From the NCBI GenBank assembly GCA_028869995.1, contig JAGWQN010000130.1, positions 1 through 35,013 on the forward strand: a stretch of DNA of 35,013 nt, given 5' to 3'. The notes beneath the pieces are model-generated. The model did no database searches. It saw nothing but the letters and a program-made list of their open reading frames with translations, and was not told where the DNA came from. The position numbers and the translations under genes are program-made. This DNA comes from Rhodospirillales bacterium (GTDB lineage Bacteria > Pseudomonadota > Alphaproteobacteria > Acetobacterales > Acetobacteraceae). Positions 8,880 to 17,857 of the stretch are shown in pieces. Each line of letters opens with the position of its first letter. Within the stretch, counting starts at the first letter, position 1.

Positions 8880-9962
8880 ATGACGCCCGCGCAGCCGGGC
8901 GCGGATTCGGGCGGCATCGGCGATCCCCGCTTCTTCGCACGCAGCGGCCCGCACCCGCTCGCCACCATCGCCGCGGCTGCTGGCGCGACGGTGGCGGGTG
9001 GCGGCGAGCGCTTCTTCGCGGGCGTCGCGCCGCTGCAAAGCGCCGGACCGGACGAGGTCTCCTTCCTCGACAACCGCCGTTATGTGGACGCGCTCGCAAC
9101 GACACGGGCAGGCGCGGTCATCGTGCACCCCGACCTCGCCGACCGTGCGCCCGAAGGCTGCTTCACGCTCGTCACGAACGATCCCTATCTCGGCTGGGCA
9201 CGCGTTGCCGCCCTGTTCCATCCGCTGCCACCCGTGCAGCCGGGCATCCATCCGCGTGCCTGGGTGGCGCCCGATGCGATCATCGACCCAAGCGCCGAGA
9301 TCGGTCCCTGCGCGTGCGTCGATGCGGGGGCACGGATCGGTCCGCGCTGCCGCCTCGGTCCGCACGCGGTGATCGGCCCTGGTGTCGTGCTCGGTGCCGA
9401 CTGCCGTATCGGCGCCGGCGTCACCATTACGCATGCCATCGTCGGCGCGCGCGTGGTGATCCACCCCGGCGCCCGCATCGGCCAGGACGGATTCGGGTTC
9501 GCGACGGAGCGAAGCGGCCCGGACGGACAGCCGCGTTTCGTCCCGGTTCCCCAGCTCGGCCGCGTTCTCATCGGTGACGACGCCGATATCGGCGCCAACA
9601 CCACCATCGACCGCGGCTCAGCTCAGGATACGGTCATCGGACCGGGCTCGCGCCTCGACAACCTGGTACAGATCGGCCACAACGTCCGCCTCGGGCGCTG
9701 CTGCGTCGTCGTTGCCCAGGCTGGAATTTCCGGCTCCACCGAGCTTGGCGATTTTGCAGTTGTCGCCGCCCAAGCCGGTCTGACCGGCCATCTGCGCATC
9801 GGCGCGCGCGCGCGCATCGGTGCGCAGGCCGGCGTCATGGCGGATGTAGCGGAAGGGCAGGACGTCGTCGGCTCGCCGGCGATGCCCGCACGCAGCTTCT
9901 TCCGCCAGGTGGCGGTCCTACGCCGCCTGGCAGAGCGTCGGCCGAAGGAAGGAACGAGCTGA
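8880..9962 (+). CDS. lpxD: UDP-3-O-(3-hydroxyacyl)glucosamine N-acyltransferase
   Basis: LpxD adds the second 3-hydroxyacyl chain in lipid A synthesis, using acyl-ACP. The 360-residue product has an N-terminal uridine-binding domain ([21 protein letters not shown], residues 45-65) and then a long left-handed beta helix of hexapeptide repeats from about residue 120. The catalytic His is in QIGHNV (His267). The C-terminal alpha-helical end has [22 protein letters not shown]. The length matches the alphaproteobacterial family. It is packed between skp (1-base gap) and fabZ (5-base gap), so one transcript is likely. Confidence 0.96.
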   Translation: MTPAQPGADSGGIGDPRFFARSGPHPLATIAAAAGATVAGGGERFFAGVAPLQSAGPDEVSFLDNRRYVDALATTRAGAVIVHPDLADRAPEGCFTLVTNDPYLGWARVAALFHPLPPVQPGIHPRAWVAPDAIIDPSAEIGPCACVDAGARIGPRCRLGPHAVIGPGVVLGADCRIGAGVTITHAIVGARVVIHPGARIGQDGFGFATERSGPDGQPRFVPVPQLGRVLIGDDADIGANTTIDRGSAQDTVIGPGSRLDNLVQIGHNVRLGRCCVVVAQAGISGSTELGDFAVVAAQAGLTGHLRIGARARIGAQAGVMADVAEGQDVVGSPAMPARSFFRQVAVLRRLAERRPKEGTS

Positions 9963-9967
9963 GAACG

Positions 9968-10498
9968 ATGCAGCAGGCGAACGAAACCGAGACGGCGACT
10001 GGCCCAGCCGCAACCGGCACACCGGAATCCAGGGCTGCTGAAGCCGGCGTGACCATCGATATCGCCGGTATCCTGCGCGCAATTCCGCATCGCTACCCGT
10101 TCCTGCTGATCGACCGCGTCGATGCCCTCGTCCCCGGACAATCAGCGATCGGCATCAAGAACGTTTCCGTCAACGAGCCGTTTTTCCAGGGCCACTTCCC
10201 CAACCATCCGGTGATGCCGGGCGTTCTCATCATCGAGAGCATGGCGCAGACCGCGGCGGTGCTCGTCGTCCACACGCTCGGGCCGGACGCGGCGGGACGG
10301 GTCGTTTATTTCATGTCCGTCGAGGGCGCGAAGTTCCGCCGCCCTGTCACGCCCGGCGACACGCTGCGCATCCACTGCACCAAGGAGCGCAACCGGGGCC
10401 AGGTCTGGAAATTCAACGCCATCGCCCGCGTCGACGGTTCCGTCGTGGCGGAGGCCACCTACACCGCCATGATCATGGAGCGCGCGGAACCGCTATGA
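9968..10498 (+). CDS. fabZ: 3-hydroxyacyl-ACP dehydratase FabZ
   Basis: FabZ dehydrates (3R)-hydroxyacyl-ACP in fatty-acid elongation and competes with LpxA/LpxD for the same substrate, which explains its place between their genes. The hot-dog fold signatures are HRYPFLLIDRV (41-51) and GHFPNHPVMPGVLIIESMAQ (75-94), with catalytic His76 and Glu90. The 176 residues include about 28 extra N-terminal residues rich in Thr, Ala and Glu that precede the usual domain. A shorter start cannot be excluded, but no better-spaced one is obvious. The stop overlaps the lpxA start as ATGA (10495-10498). Confidence 0.96.
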   Translation: MQQANETETATGPAATGTPESRAAEAGVTIDIAGILRAIPHRYPFLLIDRVDALVPGQSAIGIKNVSVNEPFFQGHFPNHPVMPGVLIIESMAQTAAVLVVHTLGPDAAGRVVYFMSVEGAKFRRPVTPGDTLRIHCTKERNRGQVWKFNAIARVDGSVVAEATYTAMIMERAEPL

Positions 10499-11325
10499 GT
10501 GCCGCTGCGCAATCCGAGACGGTGATCGATCCTCGCGCCGCGGTCGACCCAGGTGCGAGACTTGGACAGGGAGTGGTCGTCGGTCCCTGGTGCACCGTTG
10601 GGCCTGACGTCGTGCTCGGCGACCGCGTGCGCCTTATCTCGCACGCCGTCATCGAGGGGCGCACCCGTGTAGGCGAAGAAACCACGGTCTATCCCTTCGC
10701 CACCATCGGCATGGCCCCACAGGACCTGAAATACCGAGGCGAACCGACCCGAACCGAGATCGGCGCGCGAACCGTCATCCGCGAGCACGTTACCATCCAT
10801 CGGGGGACCGTCACCGGCAGCGGTATCACACGTGTCGGCGCGAACTGTCTGCTGATGGCTGTGGTCCATGTCGCGCACGATTGCACTCTGGGCGACGGCG
10901 TCGTGGTGGCCAACAACGTCGTCATGGGCGGGCATGTGGAGATCGGTGACGGCGCGGTGATCGGCGGCGCGGCCGCGCTGCATCAATTCGTGCGCATCGG
11001 CCGGGGAGCCATGGTCGGCGGCGTTTCCGGCGTTGAGGCCGACGTGATCCCGTTCGGCATGGTGATCGGCAACCGCGCCCGCCTCTCCGGCCTCAATGTG
11101 GTGGGCTTACGACGGCGCGGCGCCTCGCGCGACTCCATCGCCGCGCTGCGCCGCGCGTTCCGCGACCTCTTCGGCGGGACCGGCGCTTTCGCTGACCGCC
11201 TCGCCGCGCTGCAAAGCGTTCCCAATCTCGATCCACTGGTCAACGAGATGCTGGCCTTCGCCGCCTCGCCCTCCCATCGAGGACTGATCCGCGCAGCGAT
11301 CGGCGCCGACGAAGCCGAGGACTGA
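10495..11325 (+). CDS. lpxA: UDP-N-acetylglucosamine acyltransferase
   Basis: LpxA starts lipid A synthesis by moving a 3-hydroxyacyl chain from ACP onto UDP-GlcNAc. The 276-residue product is a hexapeptide-repeat beta helix (about residues 10-195) with the catalytic His in VVHVAHDC (His128). The family motif HQFVRIGRGAMVGG follows, then a C-terminal helical domain (RRRGASRDSIAALRRAFRDLF). It shares four bases with fabZ, indicating translational coupling. Its TGA at 11323-11325 is in the same frame as the lpxI gene that follows. Confidence 0.97.
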   Translation: MSAAAQSETVIDPRAAVDPGARLGQGVVVGPWCTVGPDVVLGDRVRLISHAVIEGRTRVGEETTVYPFATIGMAPQDLKYRGEPTRTEIGARTVIREHVTIHRGTVTGSGITRVGANCLLMAVVHVAHDCTLGDGVVVANNVVMGGHVEIGDGAVIGGAAALHQFVRIGRGAMVGGVSGVEADVIPFGMVIGNRARLSGLNVVGLRRRGASRDSIAALRRAFRDLFGGTGAFADRLAALQSVPNLDPLVNEMLAFAASPSHRGLIRAAIGADEAED

Positions 11326-11328
11326 GCC

Positions 11329-12168
11329 ACGACGCAGGAACGCAGCCCTCTCGGCATCATCGCCGGCGGCGGCCCGTTTCCGGGCCAGGTGGCGCGCGCC
11401 GCGGCCGCTACCGGCCGACCCGTCTTCATCGTGGCGCTGGAAGGCTTCGCCGACCCGTCGGTTATCGGCGCCTACCCACACAGGATCGTGCGCATGGGAG
11501 CGGCCGGGCGGATCGTGGCGCTGCTGCGCGAGGCCGGTTGCCAGGACCTCGTCGTCGTCGGCCCCGTCAGACGACCCTCGATGCTCGATCTTCGTCCCGA
11601 TGCCGAAGGCGTCCGCCTGCTTGCGCGCATCGGCCGTGCGGCATTCGGCGGCGATGACGGCCTGCTCGCTGCCGTGTTGCGCGTCCTGGGCGAGGAAGGT
11701 TTCCGCGTCCTCGGCGCGCACGAAGTGATCACGGAAGCCGTCGTGCCCAAGGGGTTGCTCACCCCGACGGGCCCGGATGCCACGGCGCAGGCCGACATCG
11801 CCCGAGGCCTCGCGGTGATCAGGGCGCTCGGTGCCGCGGATGTCGGACAGGCCTGTGTGGTTCAGCAGGGCATCGTCCTGGCGGTAGAAGCGATCGAAGG
11901 TACCGACGCGATGCTCGCGCGCGCCGGCGCGCTCGCGCGCCCGGGACCCGGTGGGGTGTTGGTGAAGTTCGCCAAGCCGGGGCAAGATCGCCGGGCGGAT
12001 CTGCCCGCGATCGGCCCGGATACGGTGCGCGCCGCATCGCGGGCAGGCCTGCGCGGTATCGCCTTCGAGGCGGGCGGAACCCTGCTCGCTGACGCACAGG
12101 CGACGGCCGTGGCAGCGCGTGAGACCGGGATTTTCTTGTTGGCAACGACGATGGAGGAATCACCATGA
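11329..12168 (+). CDS. lpxI: UDP-2,3-diacylglucosamine hydrolase LpxI, apparent ACG start
   Basis: LpxI hydrolyses UDP-2,3-diacylglucosamine to lipid X, replacing LpxH in many alphaproteobacteria. The frame contains the family's N-terminal Gly-rich motif [11 protein letters not shown] directly after the lpxA stop, and near the C terminus [17 protein letters not shown] and AFEAGGTLL. No ATG, GTG, TTG or CTG lies between the lpxA stop and that motif. The first conventional start is GTG 11389, which would delete it. ACG at 11329 (with a second ACG at 11332) sits 7 bases after GAGGA at 11317-11321 and gives 279 residues, close to the family length. I therefore place the start there. The stop overlaps gloA as ATGA. 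lpxB does not follow. Confidence 0.85.
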   Translation, partial: TTQERSPLGIIAGGGPFPGQVARAAAATGRPVFIVALEGFADPSVIGAYPHRIVRMGAAGRIVALLREAGCQDLVVVGPVRRPSMLDLRPDAEGVRLLARIGRAAFGGDDGLLAAVLRVLGEEGFRVLGAHEVITEAVVPKGLLTPTGPDATAQADIARGLAVIRALGAADVGQACVVQQGIVLAVEAIEGTDAMLARAGALARPGPGGVLVKFAKPGQDRRADLPAIGPDTVRAASRAGLRGIAFEAGGTLLADAQATAVAARETGIFLLATTMEESP

Positions 12169-12554
12169 GCTACCGCTATCTGCACACCATGCTGCGCGTG
12201 GGTAACCTCGACCGCAGCGTGAAATTCTACACCGAGCTGTTTGGCATGAAGGAACTGCGCCGGCGCGACGTGCCCGACGGCAAGTACACGCTGTCCTTCC
12301 TCGGCTATGGCGACGAGGCGACGAACACCGTGCTCGAACTCACCTACAATTACGGCGTCGACAAATACGATATCGGAACGGCCTTCGGACACCTGGCGAT
12401 CGGCGTGCCGGACGTGGCCGGTACCTGCGAGAAACTGCGCGCGGCCGGAGCCAAGATCACACGCGAGCCCGGTCCGGTGAAGTTCGGCTCGACGATCATT
12501 GCCTTTGTCGAAGATCCGGACGGCTACAAGATCGAGCTGATCCAGCGGTCATGA
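12165..12554 (+). CDS. gloA: Lactoylglutathione lyase (glyoxalase I)
   Basis: Glyoxalase I isomerises the methylglyoxal-glutathione hemithioacetal to S-lactoylglutathione. The 129-residue product is a two-module vicinal-oxygen-chelate protein of the short bacterial type. All four expected metal ligands are visible: His7 ([14 protein letters not shown]), Glu58 (VLELTYN), His76 (GHLAIGV) and Glu124 (YKIELIQ). Absence of the long inserts of Zn-type enzymes suggests Ni/Co dependence. It overlaps lpxI upstream and the molybdoenzyme gene downstream by four bases each, so it is translated in a chain with both. A functional link to either neighbour is not obvious. Confidence 0.94.
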   Translation: MSYRYLHTMLRVGNLDRSVKFYTELFGMKELRRRDVPDGKYTLSFLGYGDEATNTVLELTYNYGVDKYDIGTAFGHLAIGVPDVAGTCEKLRAAGAKITREPGPVKFGSTIIAFVEDPDGYKIELIQRS

Positions 12555-15343
12555 CAGCCAGTCCGGTGCAGGACGGAGTCGTCTGCTCCACCTGCTATAT
12601 GTGCGCCTGCCGCTGCGGCATCCGCGTCCACGTGCAGGGCGGCAAGCTGCGCTATATCGAAGGTAACCCGGACCACCCGGTCAACCGAGGCGTGCTCTGC
12701 GCCAAGGGCTCGGCGGGGATCATGCAGGCGACCTCGCCGGCACGGCTGCGCCGGCCGCTGATCCGCACCGGCGAGCGCGGCAAGAACGAGTTCCGCGAGG
12801 CAAGCTGGGACGAAGCGCTTGAGCTCGCCACCTCCTGGTTGCGCCAGGTGCGCGAGACGGACCCGAAGCGGCTCGCCTTCTTCACCGGGCGTGACCAGAG
12901 CCAGTCGCTCACCGGCTGGTGGGCACAAGCTTTCGGAACGCCGAACTTCGCCGCCCATGGCGGTTTCTGTTCCGTCAACATGGCCGCCGCCGGGCTCTAC
13001 ACGCTCGGCGGCAGCTTCTGGGAATTCGGTGAGCCGGACTGGGAACACACGAAGCTGTTTCTCATGTTCGGAGTCGCCGAGGATCATGATTCGAACCCCA
13101 TCAAGATGGGGCTTGGCGCCATCAAGGGCCGCGGCGCACGCTTCATCTCGGTCAATCCCGTTCGCACCGGCTATTCCGCGATCGCCGACGAATGGATCGG
13201 CATCCGCCCAGGTACGGACGGACTCCTGGTCATGTCGCTCGCGCATTGCCTGCTCGCAGCCGATCGCGTCGATCTCGAGTTTCTCGCGCGTTACACCAAC
13301 GCTGCGTACCTGGTGATCGAGGCCCCCGAGCGTGCCGAGAACGGTCTCCTCGCCCGCGACGAATCCGGCCGCCCGTTGCTGTGGAACGGCACAGAAGCCG
13401 TCACCGAAACCGGGCAGGCCGCCATTGCCGGGCGCTTTCGTCTCGCCGACGGACGGCAGGTCGCAACCGTGTTCACCCTGCTTGCCGAGCGCATTCTCGA
13501 TGGCGGTTACGCACCGGAAGCGGTGGCACCGCGCTGCGGCGTGCCGGCCGCGACGATCCGCCGCATTGCCGCCGAGATCGCCGAAGTCGCCTTCGAGGGC
13601 GCGATCGAGTTGCCTGTGGCCTGGACCGATTCCTGGGGCGTGCGCCACGAGACCATGCGCGGCCGCCCGGTCGCCGTGCATGCGATGCGCGGCATCTCCG
13701 CCCATTCGAACGGGTTTCAGACCTGTCGAGCCCTTCACGTCCTGCAGATGCTGATCGGTGCTGTCGATGTTCCGGGGTCGTGGCGCTACAAATCCCCCTT
13801 TCCCCGCCCGATCCCTCCCGGCCCGGCTCCCGTCGGGCGCGAAAGCAGACCCGGCACCGCCCAGCCCGGCCCCGCTCTTGGGTTCCCGCAAAAGCCCGAA
13901 GATCTTCTCGTCGGCCCCAACGGCGAGCCGCTGCGCATCGATCGCGGCTTCTCGTGGGAGGCGCCGCTCGCCCTGCATGGCCTGATGCACAATGTCATCG
14001 GCAATGCCGCCGCCGGCGACCCGTACGACATCGATACGCTGTTCCTCTACATGGCCAACATGGCCTGGAACTCCTCGATGAATCCCGAGGAGGCAACCGC
14101 CGCCCTGACGGCGCGTGATCCTGCCACCGGCGAATATCGCATCCCCCATATCATCTATGCCGATGCTTATGCGTCCGAGACGGTCGCCTACGCCGACCTG
14201 GTCCTGCCCGATACAACGTATCTCGAACGTTATGATTGCATCTCCCTGCTCGACCGTCCGATCGGCAGCGCCCACGGCCCAGCCGACGCGATCCGCCAAC
14301 CCGTCATCCAGCCCGATCGCGACGTGCGTCCGTTCCAGGACGTGCTGCTGGACCTCGGGGCGCGCCTCGGGCTGCCGGGCATGGTCGATGAACGTGGAGA
14401 TCCCCTCTTCGACTCCTATCGCACCTACATGTGGAAGCATGAGCGCCGACCGGGTGTCGGCCCGCTCGCGGGCTTCCGCGGCGACGGCAGCGCGATCGGC
14501 GTCGGTGCCCCCAATCCCAGTCAGATCGACCGATACATCGAAAACGGCTGCTTCTGGCAGCACGAACTGCCGGCCGATCAGCTTTATTACAAGCACAGCA
14601 ACGCCGCCTATCTGCGCGATGCGAAGGCCATGGGCCTGATCGGCTCAGAGGCGCCGATAACGCTGCAGATCTACAGCGAACCGCTCGCCCGTCTGCGTCT
14701 TGCGGCACAAGGCCACGGCGCGGTGCAACCGCCCGAGCACCTGCGCGAACGGGTCGCCACCTACTGCGATCCGCTGCCCTTCTGGTATCCGCCGCTCGAG
14801 GAAACACCCGAGTCCGAGGCGGCCTACCCGCTGCACGCCGTGACCCAGCGACCGATGCCAATGTACCATTCATGGCACGGCCAGAACGCGTGGCTGCGCC
14901 AGATCATGGGCGGCAACCGGATCTACATTCCACGACCACTCGCACAATCCCTCGGCATTGCCGACGAGGACTGGGTGGCCGTCGCCAGCCGCACCGGCCG
15001 CATCGTTGCCCGCGCGCGCCTGATGGATGGGGTCAACGCCGCGACCATCTGGACGTGGAATGCCGTGGGCAAACGGGCCGGAGCATGGAATCTCCATCCC
15101 GAAGCAACCGAGGCGACGACGGGCTTCCTGCTCAATCACATCCTCTCGGAACTGCGTCCTGAAGCCGGGCGTTCCCGTGCGTCCAACTCCGACCCGGTCA
15201 CAGGCCAGGCCGCCTGGTTCGATGCGCGCGTGCGCCTCGAACGCGCGACCGCGGAGGATGTCGCCCGCGCCGAACGGCTTCCACCCATGCCGGGGCTCGA
15301 TACGCCGCCGACGGTGCTTCGTTACAATGCGAGGATCGCATGA
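12551..15343 (+). CDS. soeA: Molybdopterin oxidoreductase catalytic subunit, SoeA-like (sulfite dehydrogenase candidate)
   Basis: This 930-residue protein belongs to the DMSO-reductase family of bis-MGD enzymes. An N-terminal [4Fe-4S] site is formed by Cys15, Cys18, Cys22 and Cys50 ([11 protein letters not shown] and GVLCAKG). Cys140 in [12 protein letters not shown] lies where the family places its molybdenum ligand. The C-terminal domain (from about residue 770) looks like the molybdopterin-dinucleotide-binding barrel. There is no Tat signal: the protein begins MTASPVQDG, so it should stay in the cytoplasm. With the ferredoxin and DmsC-like anchor that follow, this is the layout of SoeABC, a quinone-linked cytoplasmic sulfite dehydrogenase. 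Another PsrA/PhsA-like activity remains possible. The substrate is inferred, not seen. Confidence 0.72.
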   Translation: MTASPVQDGVVCSTCYMCACRCGIRVHVQGGKLRYIEGNPDHPVNRGVLCAKGSAGIMQATSPARLRRPLIRTGERGKNEFREASWDEALELATSWLRQVRETDPKRLAFFTGRDQSQSLTGWWAQAFGTPNFAAHGGFCSVNMAAAGLYTLGGSFWEFGEPDWEHTKLFLMFGVAEDHDSNPIKMGLGAIKGRGARFISVNPVRTGYSAIADEWIGIRPGTDGLLVMSLAHCLLAADRVDLEFLARYTNAAYLVIEAPERAENGLLARDESGRPLLWNGTEAVTETGQAAIAGRFRLADGRQVATVFTLLAERILDGGYAPEAVAPRCGVPAATIRRIAAEIAEVAFEGAIELPVAWTDSWGVRHETMRGRPVAVHAMRGISAHSNGFQTCRALHVLQMLIGAVDVPGSWRYKSPFPRPIPPGPAPVGRESRPGTAQPGPALGFPQKPEDLLVGPNGEPLRIDRGFSWEAPLALHGLMHNVIGNAAAGDPYDIDTLFLYMANMAWNSSMNPEEATAALTARDPATGEYRIPHIIYADAYASETVAYADLVLPDTTYLERYDCISLLDRPIGSAHGPADAIRQPVIQPDRDVRPFQDVLLDLGARLGLPGMVDERGDPLFDSYRTYMWKHERRPGVGPLAGFRGDGSAIGVGAPNPSQIDRYIENGCFWQHELPADQLYYKHSNAAYLRDAKAMGLIGSEAPITLQIYSEPLARLRLAAQGHGAVQPPEHLRERVATYCDPLPFWYPPLEETPESEAAYPLHAVTQRPMPMYHSWHGQNAWLRQIMGGNRIYIPRPLAQSLGIADEDWVAVASRTGRIVARARLMDGVNAATIWTWNAVGKRAGAWNLHPEATEATTGFLLNHILSELRPEAGRSRASNSDPVTGQAAWFDARVRLERATAEDVARAERLPPMPGLDTPPTVLRYNARIA

Positions 15344-16059
15344 CCTCCTTGCCAAGACACACCGAAAAGAAACTCGGGCTGGTCATCGACCTCGATACCT
15401 GCGTCGGGTGTCATGCCTGTGCCGTCAACTGCAAGGAGTGGAACACCTCCGGCCCATCCGCCCCTCTCACCGATTTCGATCCCTATGGTGCCGAGGCGCA
15501 GGGCGTCTGGTTCAACCGCATCCACAGCTTCGAGGTCGGCGAAGGGGGTACGGGACGCACGGTCCACTTCCCGAAATCCTGCCTGCACTGCGAGGACGCC
15601 CCCTGCGTCACCGTATGCCCAACCGGAGCAAGCATGAAGCGCGCCGAGGACGGCATTGTACTCGTCGATGCCGATAAATGCATTGGCTGCAAGCTTTGCT
15701 CCTGGGCCTGCCCCTATGGCGCTCGCGAATACGACCACGATCACGGGGTGATGAAGAAATGCACCCTCTGTGTCGACCGGATCTATGATACGAGTGTACC
15801 CGAGCGGGACCGTGTTCCGGCTTGCGTCGCGACCTGCCCTGCCTCGGCCCGCCACTTCGGCGATCTCGGCGATCCAGACAGCGAGGTCTCGCGCCTCGTC
15901 GCCGCGCGCGGCGGCTTTGCGCTGATGCCCGAACAAGGCTGCCGCCCCGTCAACCGCTACCTGCCTCCACGCAACGCCACGAGCGCACCGACGCCGCTGC
16001 CACAGGCCGGTCTCGCTGCCCGGCTCGCAGAGTGGGCGGGAAGGCTGATCGCACGATGA
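15340..16059 (+). CDS. soeB: Four-cluster ferredoxin subunit, SoeB-like
   Basis: This electron-transfer subunit should carry electrons between the molybdenum subunit and the membrane anchor. The 239 residues contain four Cys groups typical of DmsB/NrfC/PsrB proteins: CVGCHACAVNC (21-31), CLHCEDAPCVTVCPTG, CIGCKLCSWACPYG, and CTLCVDRI paired with ACVATCP. That is enough for four [4Fe-4S] clusters. It has no export signal, matching the absence of a Tat signal on the catalytic subunit. The start overlaps the soeA stop (ATGA, 15340-15343) and its own stop overlaps the anchor gene. Family assignment is firm; the soe label depends on the whole operon. Confidence 0.8.
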   Translation: MTSLPRHTEKKLGLVIDLDTCVGCHACAVNCKEWNTSGPSAPLTDFDPYGAEAQGVWFNRIHSFEVGEGGTGRTVHFPKSCLHCEDAPCVTVCPTGASMKRAEDGIVLVDADKCIGCKLCSWACPYGAREYDHDHGVMKKCTLCVDRIYDTSVPERDRVPACVATCPASARHFGDLGDPDSEVSRLVAARGGFALMPEQGCRPVNRYLPPRNATSAPTPLPQAGLAARLAEWAGRLIAR

Positions 16060-16970
16060 GACCAGCCCTCTCCGTCATCTTCTTCACCACGGCGTCCGGC
16101 GCTGGCTATGGCCTGCTGGGCCTCTTGGGCCTGCTGGCCCCTGCCGGGCTGACCCCCGCGACGCCATGGTTTGGCCTGGCATCGAACGGCCTCGGCCTCG
16201 CCCTCGTCACCGCCGGCCTCCTCGCCAGTGTCTTTCATCTGGGGCACCCGGAGCGGGCCTGGCGAGCTATGACGCAGTGGCGCAGTTCCTGGCTTTCGCG
16301 CGAAGGTGTCGCTGCCGTCGTCGCCTACCCGATCTTCCTCGCCTTCGCCGCGTCCTGGATCATCTTCGGCCGGCCGAACGCGATACTCGGCTTCATCGCC
16401 GCCCTCATCGCCACCACCACCGTCTTCTGCACGGGCAAGATCTACTCCACGCTGCGCCCGATCCGACAATGGCACCATCCCCTCACCGTGCCCGGGTACC
16501 TGCTCCTGTCCATCTTCACGGGCCTCTCGCTTCTCGCCGCCCTCACGCTCTCGCCACGGATCGGCGTCGCCGCCGCGGTAATGGCTATTGCCGCGCTTGG
16601 CCTGAAATACCGGTACTGGCATTCCATCGACCGCAGCCTGTCGGCAACGACGTTGGCCACCGCGACCGGCCTTGGCCAACTCGGCCAAGTCCGAATGCTG
16701 GACCCTCCGCACGCCACGCCTAACTACCTGATGCACGAGATGGGCTATCGGATCGCCCGCGCCAACTCGGCACGACTGCGCCGCGCCGTCCTTGGGGCCG
16801 GATTTGCAGTCCCCGCGTTGCTCCTTCTCCTTGGCATCGCCGGCGGACCGCTCGGCGTGCTCGCCCCTGTGGCTGCGCTGCTCTCGCTGATCGGCACGTT
16901 GGGCGAGCGTTGGCTGTTCTTCGCCGAAGCGACGCACACTCAGGCGCTTTATTACGGACTCAATCCGTAA
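16056..16970 (+). CDS. soeC: DmsC-family membrane anchor, SoeC-like
   Basis: The 304-residue product starts at ATG 16056, overlapping the soeB stop by four bases. It shows about eight hydrophobic membrane spans, the first being LSVIFFTTASGAGYGLLGLL and the last LGVLAPVAALLSLIGTLGERW. A conserved-looking TGKIYSTLRPIRQWHHP segment joins helices 4 and 5. DmsC-type anchors exchange electrons with the quinone pool. With cytoplasmic A and B subunits, the active site would face the cytoplasm. The open frame extends upstream, but that part only shadows soeB. The stop at 16968-16970 lies inside an inverted repeat that may end the transcript. Confidence 0.8.
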   Translation: MRPALSVIFFTTASGAGYGLLGLLGLLAPAGLTPATPWFGLASNGLGLALVTAGLLASVFHLGHPERAWRAMTQWRSSWLSREGVAAVVAYPIFLAFAASWIIFGRPNAILGFIAALIATTTVFCTGKIYSTLRPIRQWHHPLTVPGYLLLSIFTGLSLLAALTLSPRIGVAAAVMAIAALGLKYRYWHSIDRSLSATTLATATGLGQLGQVRMLDPPHATPNYLMHEMGYRIARANSARLRRAVLGAGFAVPALLLLLGIAGGPLGVLAPVAALLSLIGTLGERWLFFAEATHTQALYYGLNP

Positions 16971-16971
16971 T
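16951..16971 (+). terminator. Inverted repeat at the end of soeC
   Basis: ATTACGGA (16951-16958) pairs perfectly with TCCGTAAT (16964-16971) around a 5-base loop and covers the soeC stop codon. An overlapping alternative dyad, GACTCA (16957-16962) with TGAGTC (16971-16976), shares bases with it. There is no clear U tract. It sits between convergent soeC and ruvX, where a terminator would be expected, but its strength is modest. Confidence 0.35.
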
Positions 16972-17017
16972 GAGTCGGTCCTAGGCTAGGTCCATCTCCC
17001 AGCAGGCTGAACCCGCG

Positions 17018-17470
17018 TTACCCATCGGCGGCCCTGATCAGGGCCGCCGAGAGGAACTCCGCCGCTGCGTGGGCATCGGCCTCGCGTAACACGACCCCCT
17101 GCTTCGCGGCCCTCTCACGGACCTCGGCGGTGCTGTAGCGCTCGTCGGCCATCGCCACCGGCAAGCCGGTCGCCGCCGCAAGCGCATGGGCCCAATCGCG
17201 CGCCGCCTGCGCGGCTCGACCCGCCGTTCCGTCCGTCTCGAGCGGCAAGCCGACGACCAGCGCAGCGACTTTTTCGCGGCGTGCTATCGTCGCAATCTCT
17301 GCCATGTTTGCCGCAAACTTGCTTCGTCGCAGCACAGCATAGGGTCCCGCCATCCCCCGATGCGCATCCGACAGTGCGATCCCGATCCGACGTCGCCCCA
17401 AATCGATGCCCAACACCGCGGCATCCCTGGGAAGCTGCTCCAGGAGCCCGGCAAGGTTGTGAAGTGCCAT
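17018..17470 (-). CDS. ruvX: RuvX/YqgF-family putative pre-16S rRNA nuclease
   Basis: YqgF proteins have an RNase H-like fold and are implicated in 16S rRNA 5' processing; some act in recombination (RuvX). The 150-residue product shows the family motifs [15 protein letters not shown] near the N terminus (first catalytic Asp), [11 protein letters not shown] in the middle and [10 protein letters not shown] towards the end. I chose ATG at 17470 because AGGAT at 17481-17485 on this strand is correctly spaced and the product has the usual length. An upstream in-frame start at 17506 would add 12 unsupported residues. It is divergent from gatC with only 53 bases between the starts. Confidence 0.9.
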   Translation of the reverse strand: MALHNLAGLLEQLPRDAAVLGIDLGRRRIGIALSDAHRGMAGPYAVLRRSKFAANMAEIATIARREKVAALVVGLPLETDGTAGRAAQAARDWAHALAAATGLPVAMADERYSTAEVRERAAKQGVVLREADAHAAAEFLSAALIRAADG

Positions 17471-17523
17471 GGCGGGCGTTATCCTGCGCCCCCTCCAACC
17501 AAGCAAGAGCCGAGGGATTGGTC

Positions 17524-17811
17524 ATGGCGCTCGACCCCGCGACCGTGCGTCGCATCGCGAAACTGGCTCGCATCCGCGTCTCGGATGAGGAAGTGGCACG
17601 GCTGCAAACCGAGTTATCGGGCATCCTGGGCTGGATCGAGCAACTGAATGAGGTTGATGTCTCTGGCGTGGCACCGCTAGCGGGGATCAGCCACCAGCGC
17701 CTGCCTATGCGCGAGGACGAGGTTACGGACGGCGGCCGTCCCGATGCGATCCTTGCGAATGCGCCCGCCCGCGCCGATCATTTCTTTACCGTTCCGAAGG
17801 TCGTGGAATGA
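17524..17811 (+). CDS. gatC: Asp/Glu-tRNA amidotransferase subunit C
   Basis: GatC is the small structural subunit that wraps around GatA in the GatCAB complex, which makes Gln-tRNA(Gln) and/or Asn-tRNA(Asn) by transamidation. The 95-residue product has the family's standard form: an N-terminal helical region ([17 protein letters not shown]), then [22 protein letters not shown] and the terminal [14 protein letters not shown] 17524 is preceded by GAGGG. The frame is open upstream to 17281, but that stretch overlaps ruvX and is not conserved. gatA begins 46 bases downstream and gatB overlaps gatA. Confidence 0.95.
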   Translation: MALDPATVRRIAKLARIRVSDEEVARLQTELSGILGWIEQLNEVDVSGVAPLAGISHQRLPMREDEVTDGGRPDAILANAPARADHFFTVPKVVE

Positions 17812-17857
17812 CCAGCCTCTGCGCAACCATGAGCGACATCTTCTCGAGGACCCGGCC

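Noticed and set aside
12524-14596. 690-codon open frame on the minus strand
   Set aside because: It is entirely antisense to soeA, whose motifs are clear. Long antisense frames are expected in high-GC coding sequence, and its composition resembles no protein family.
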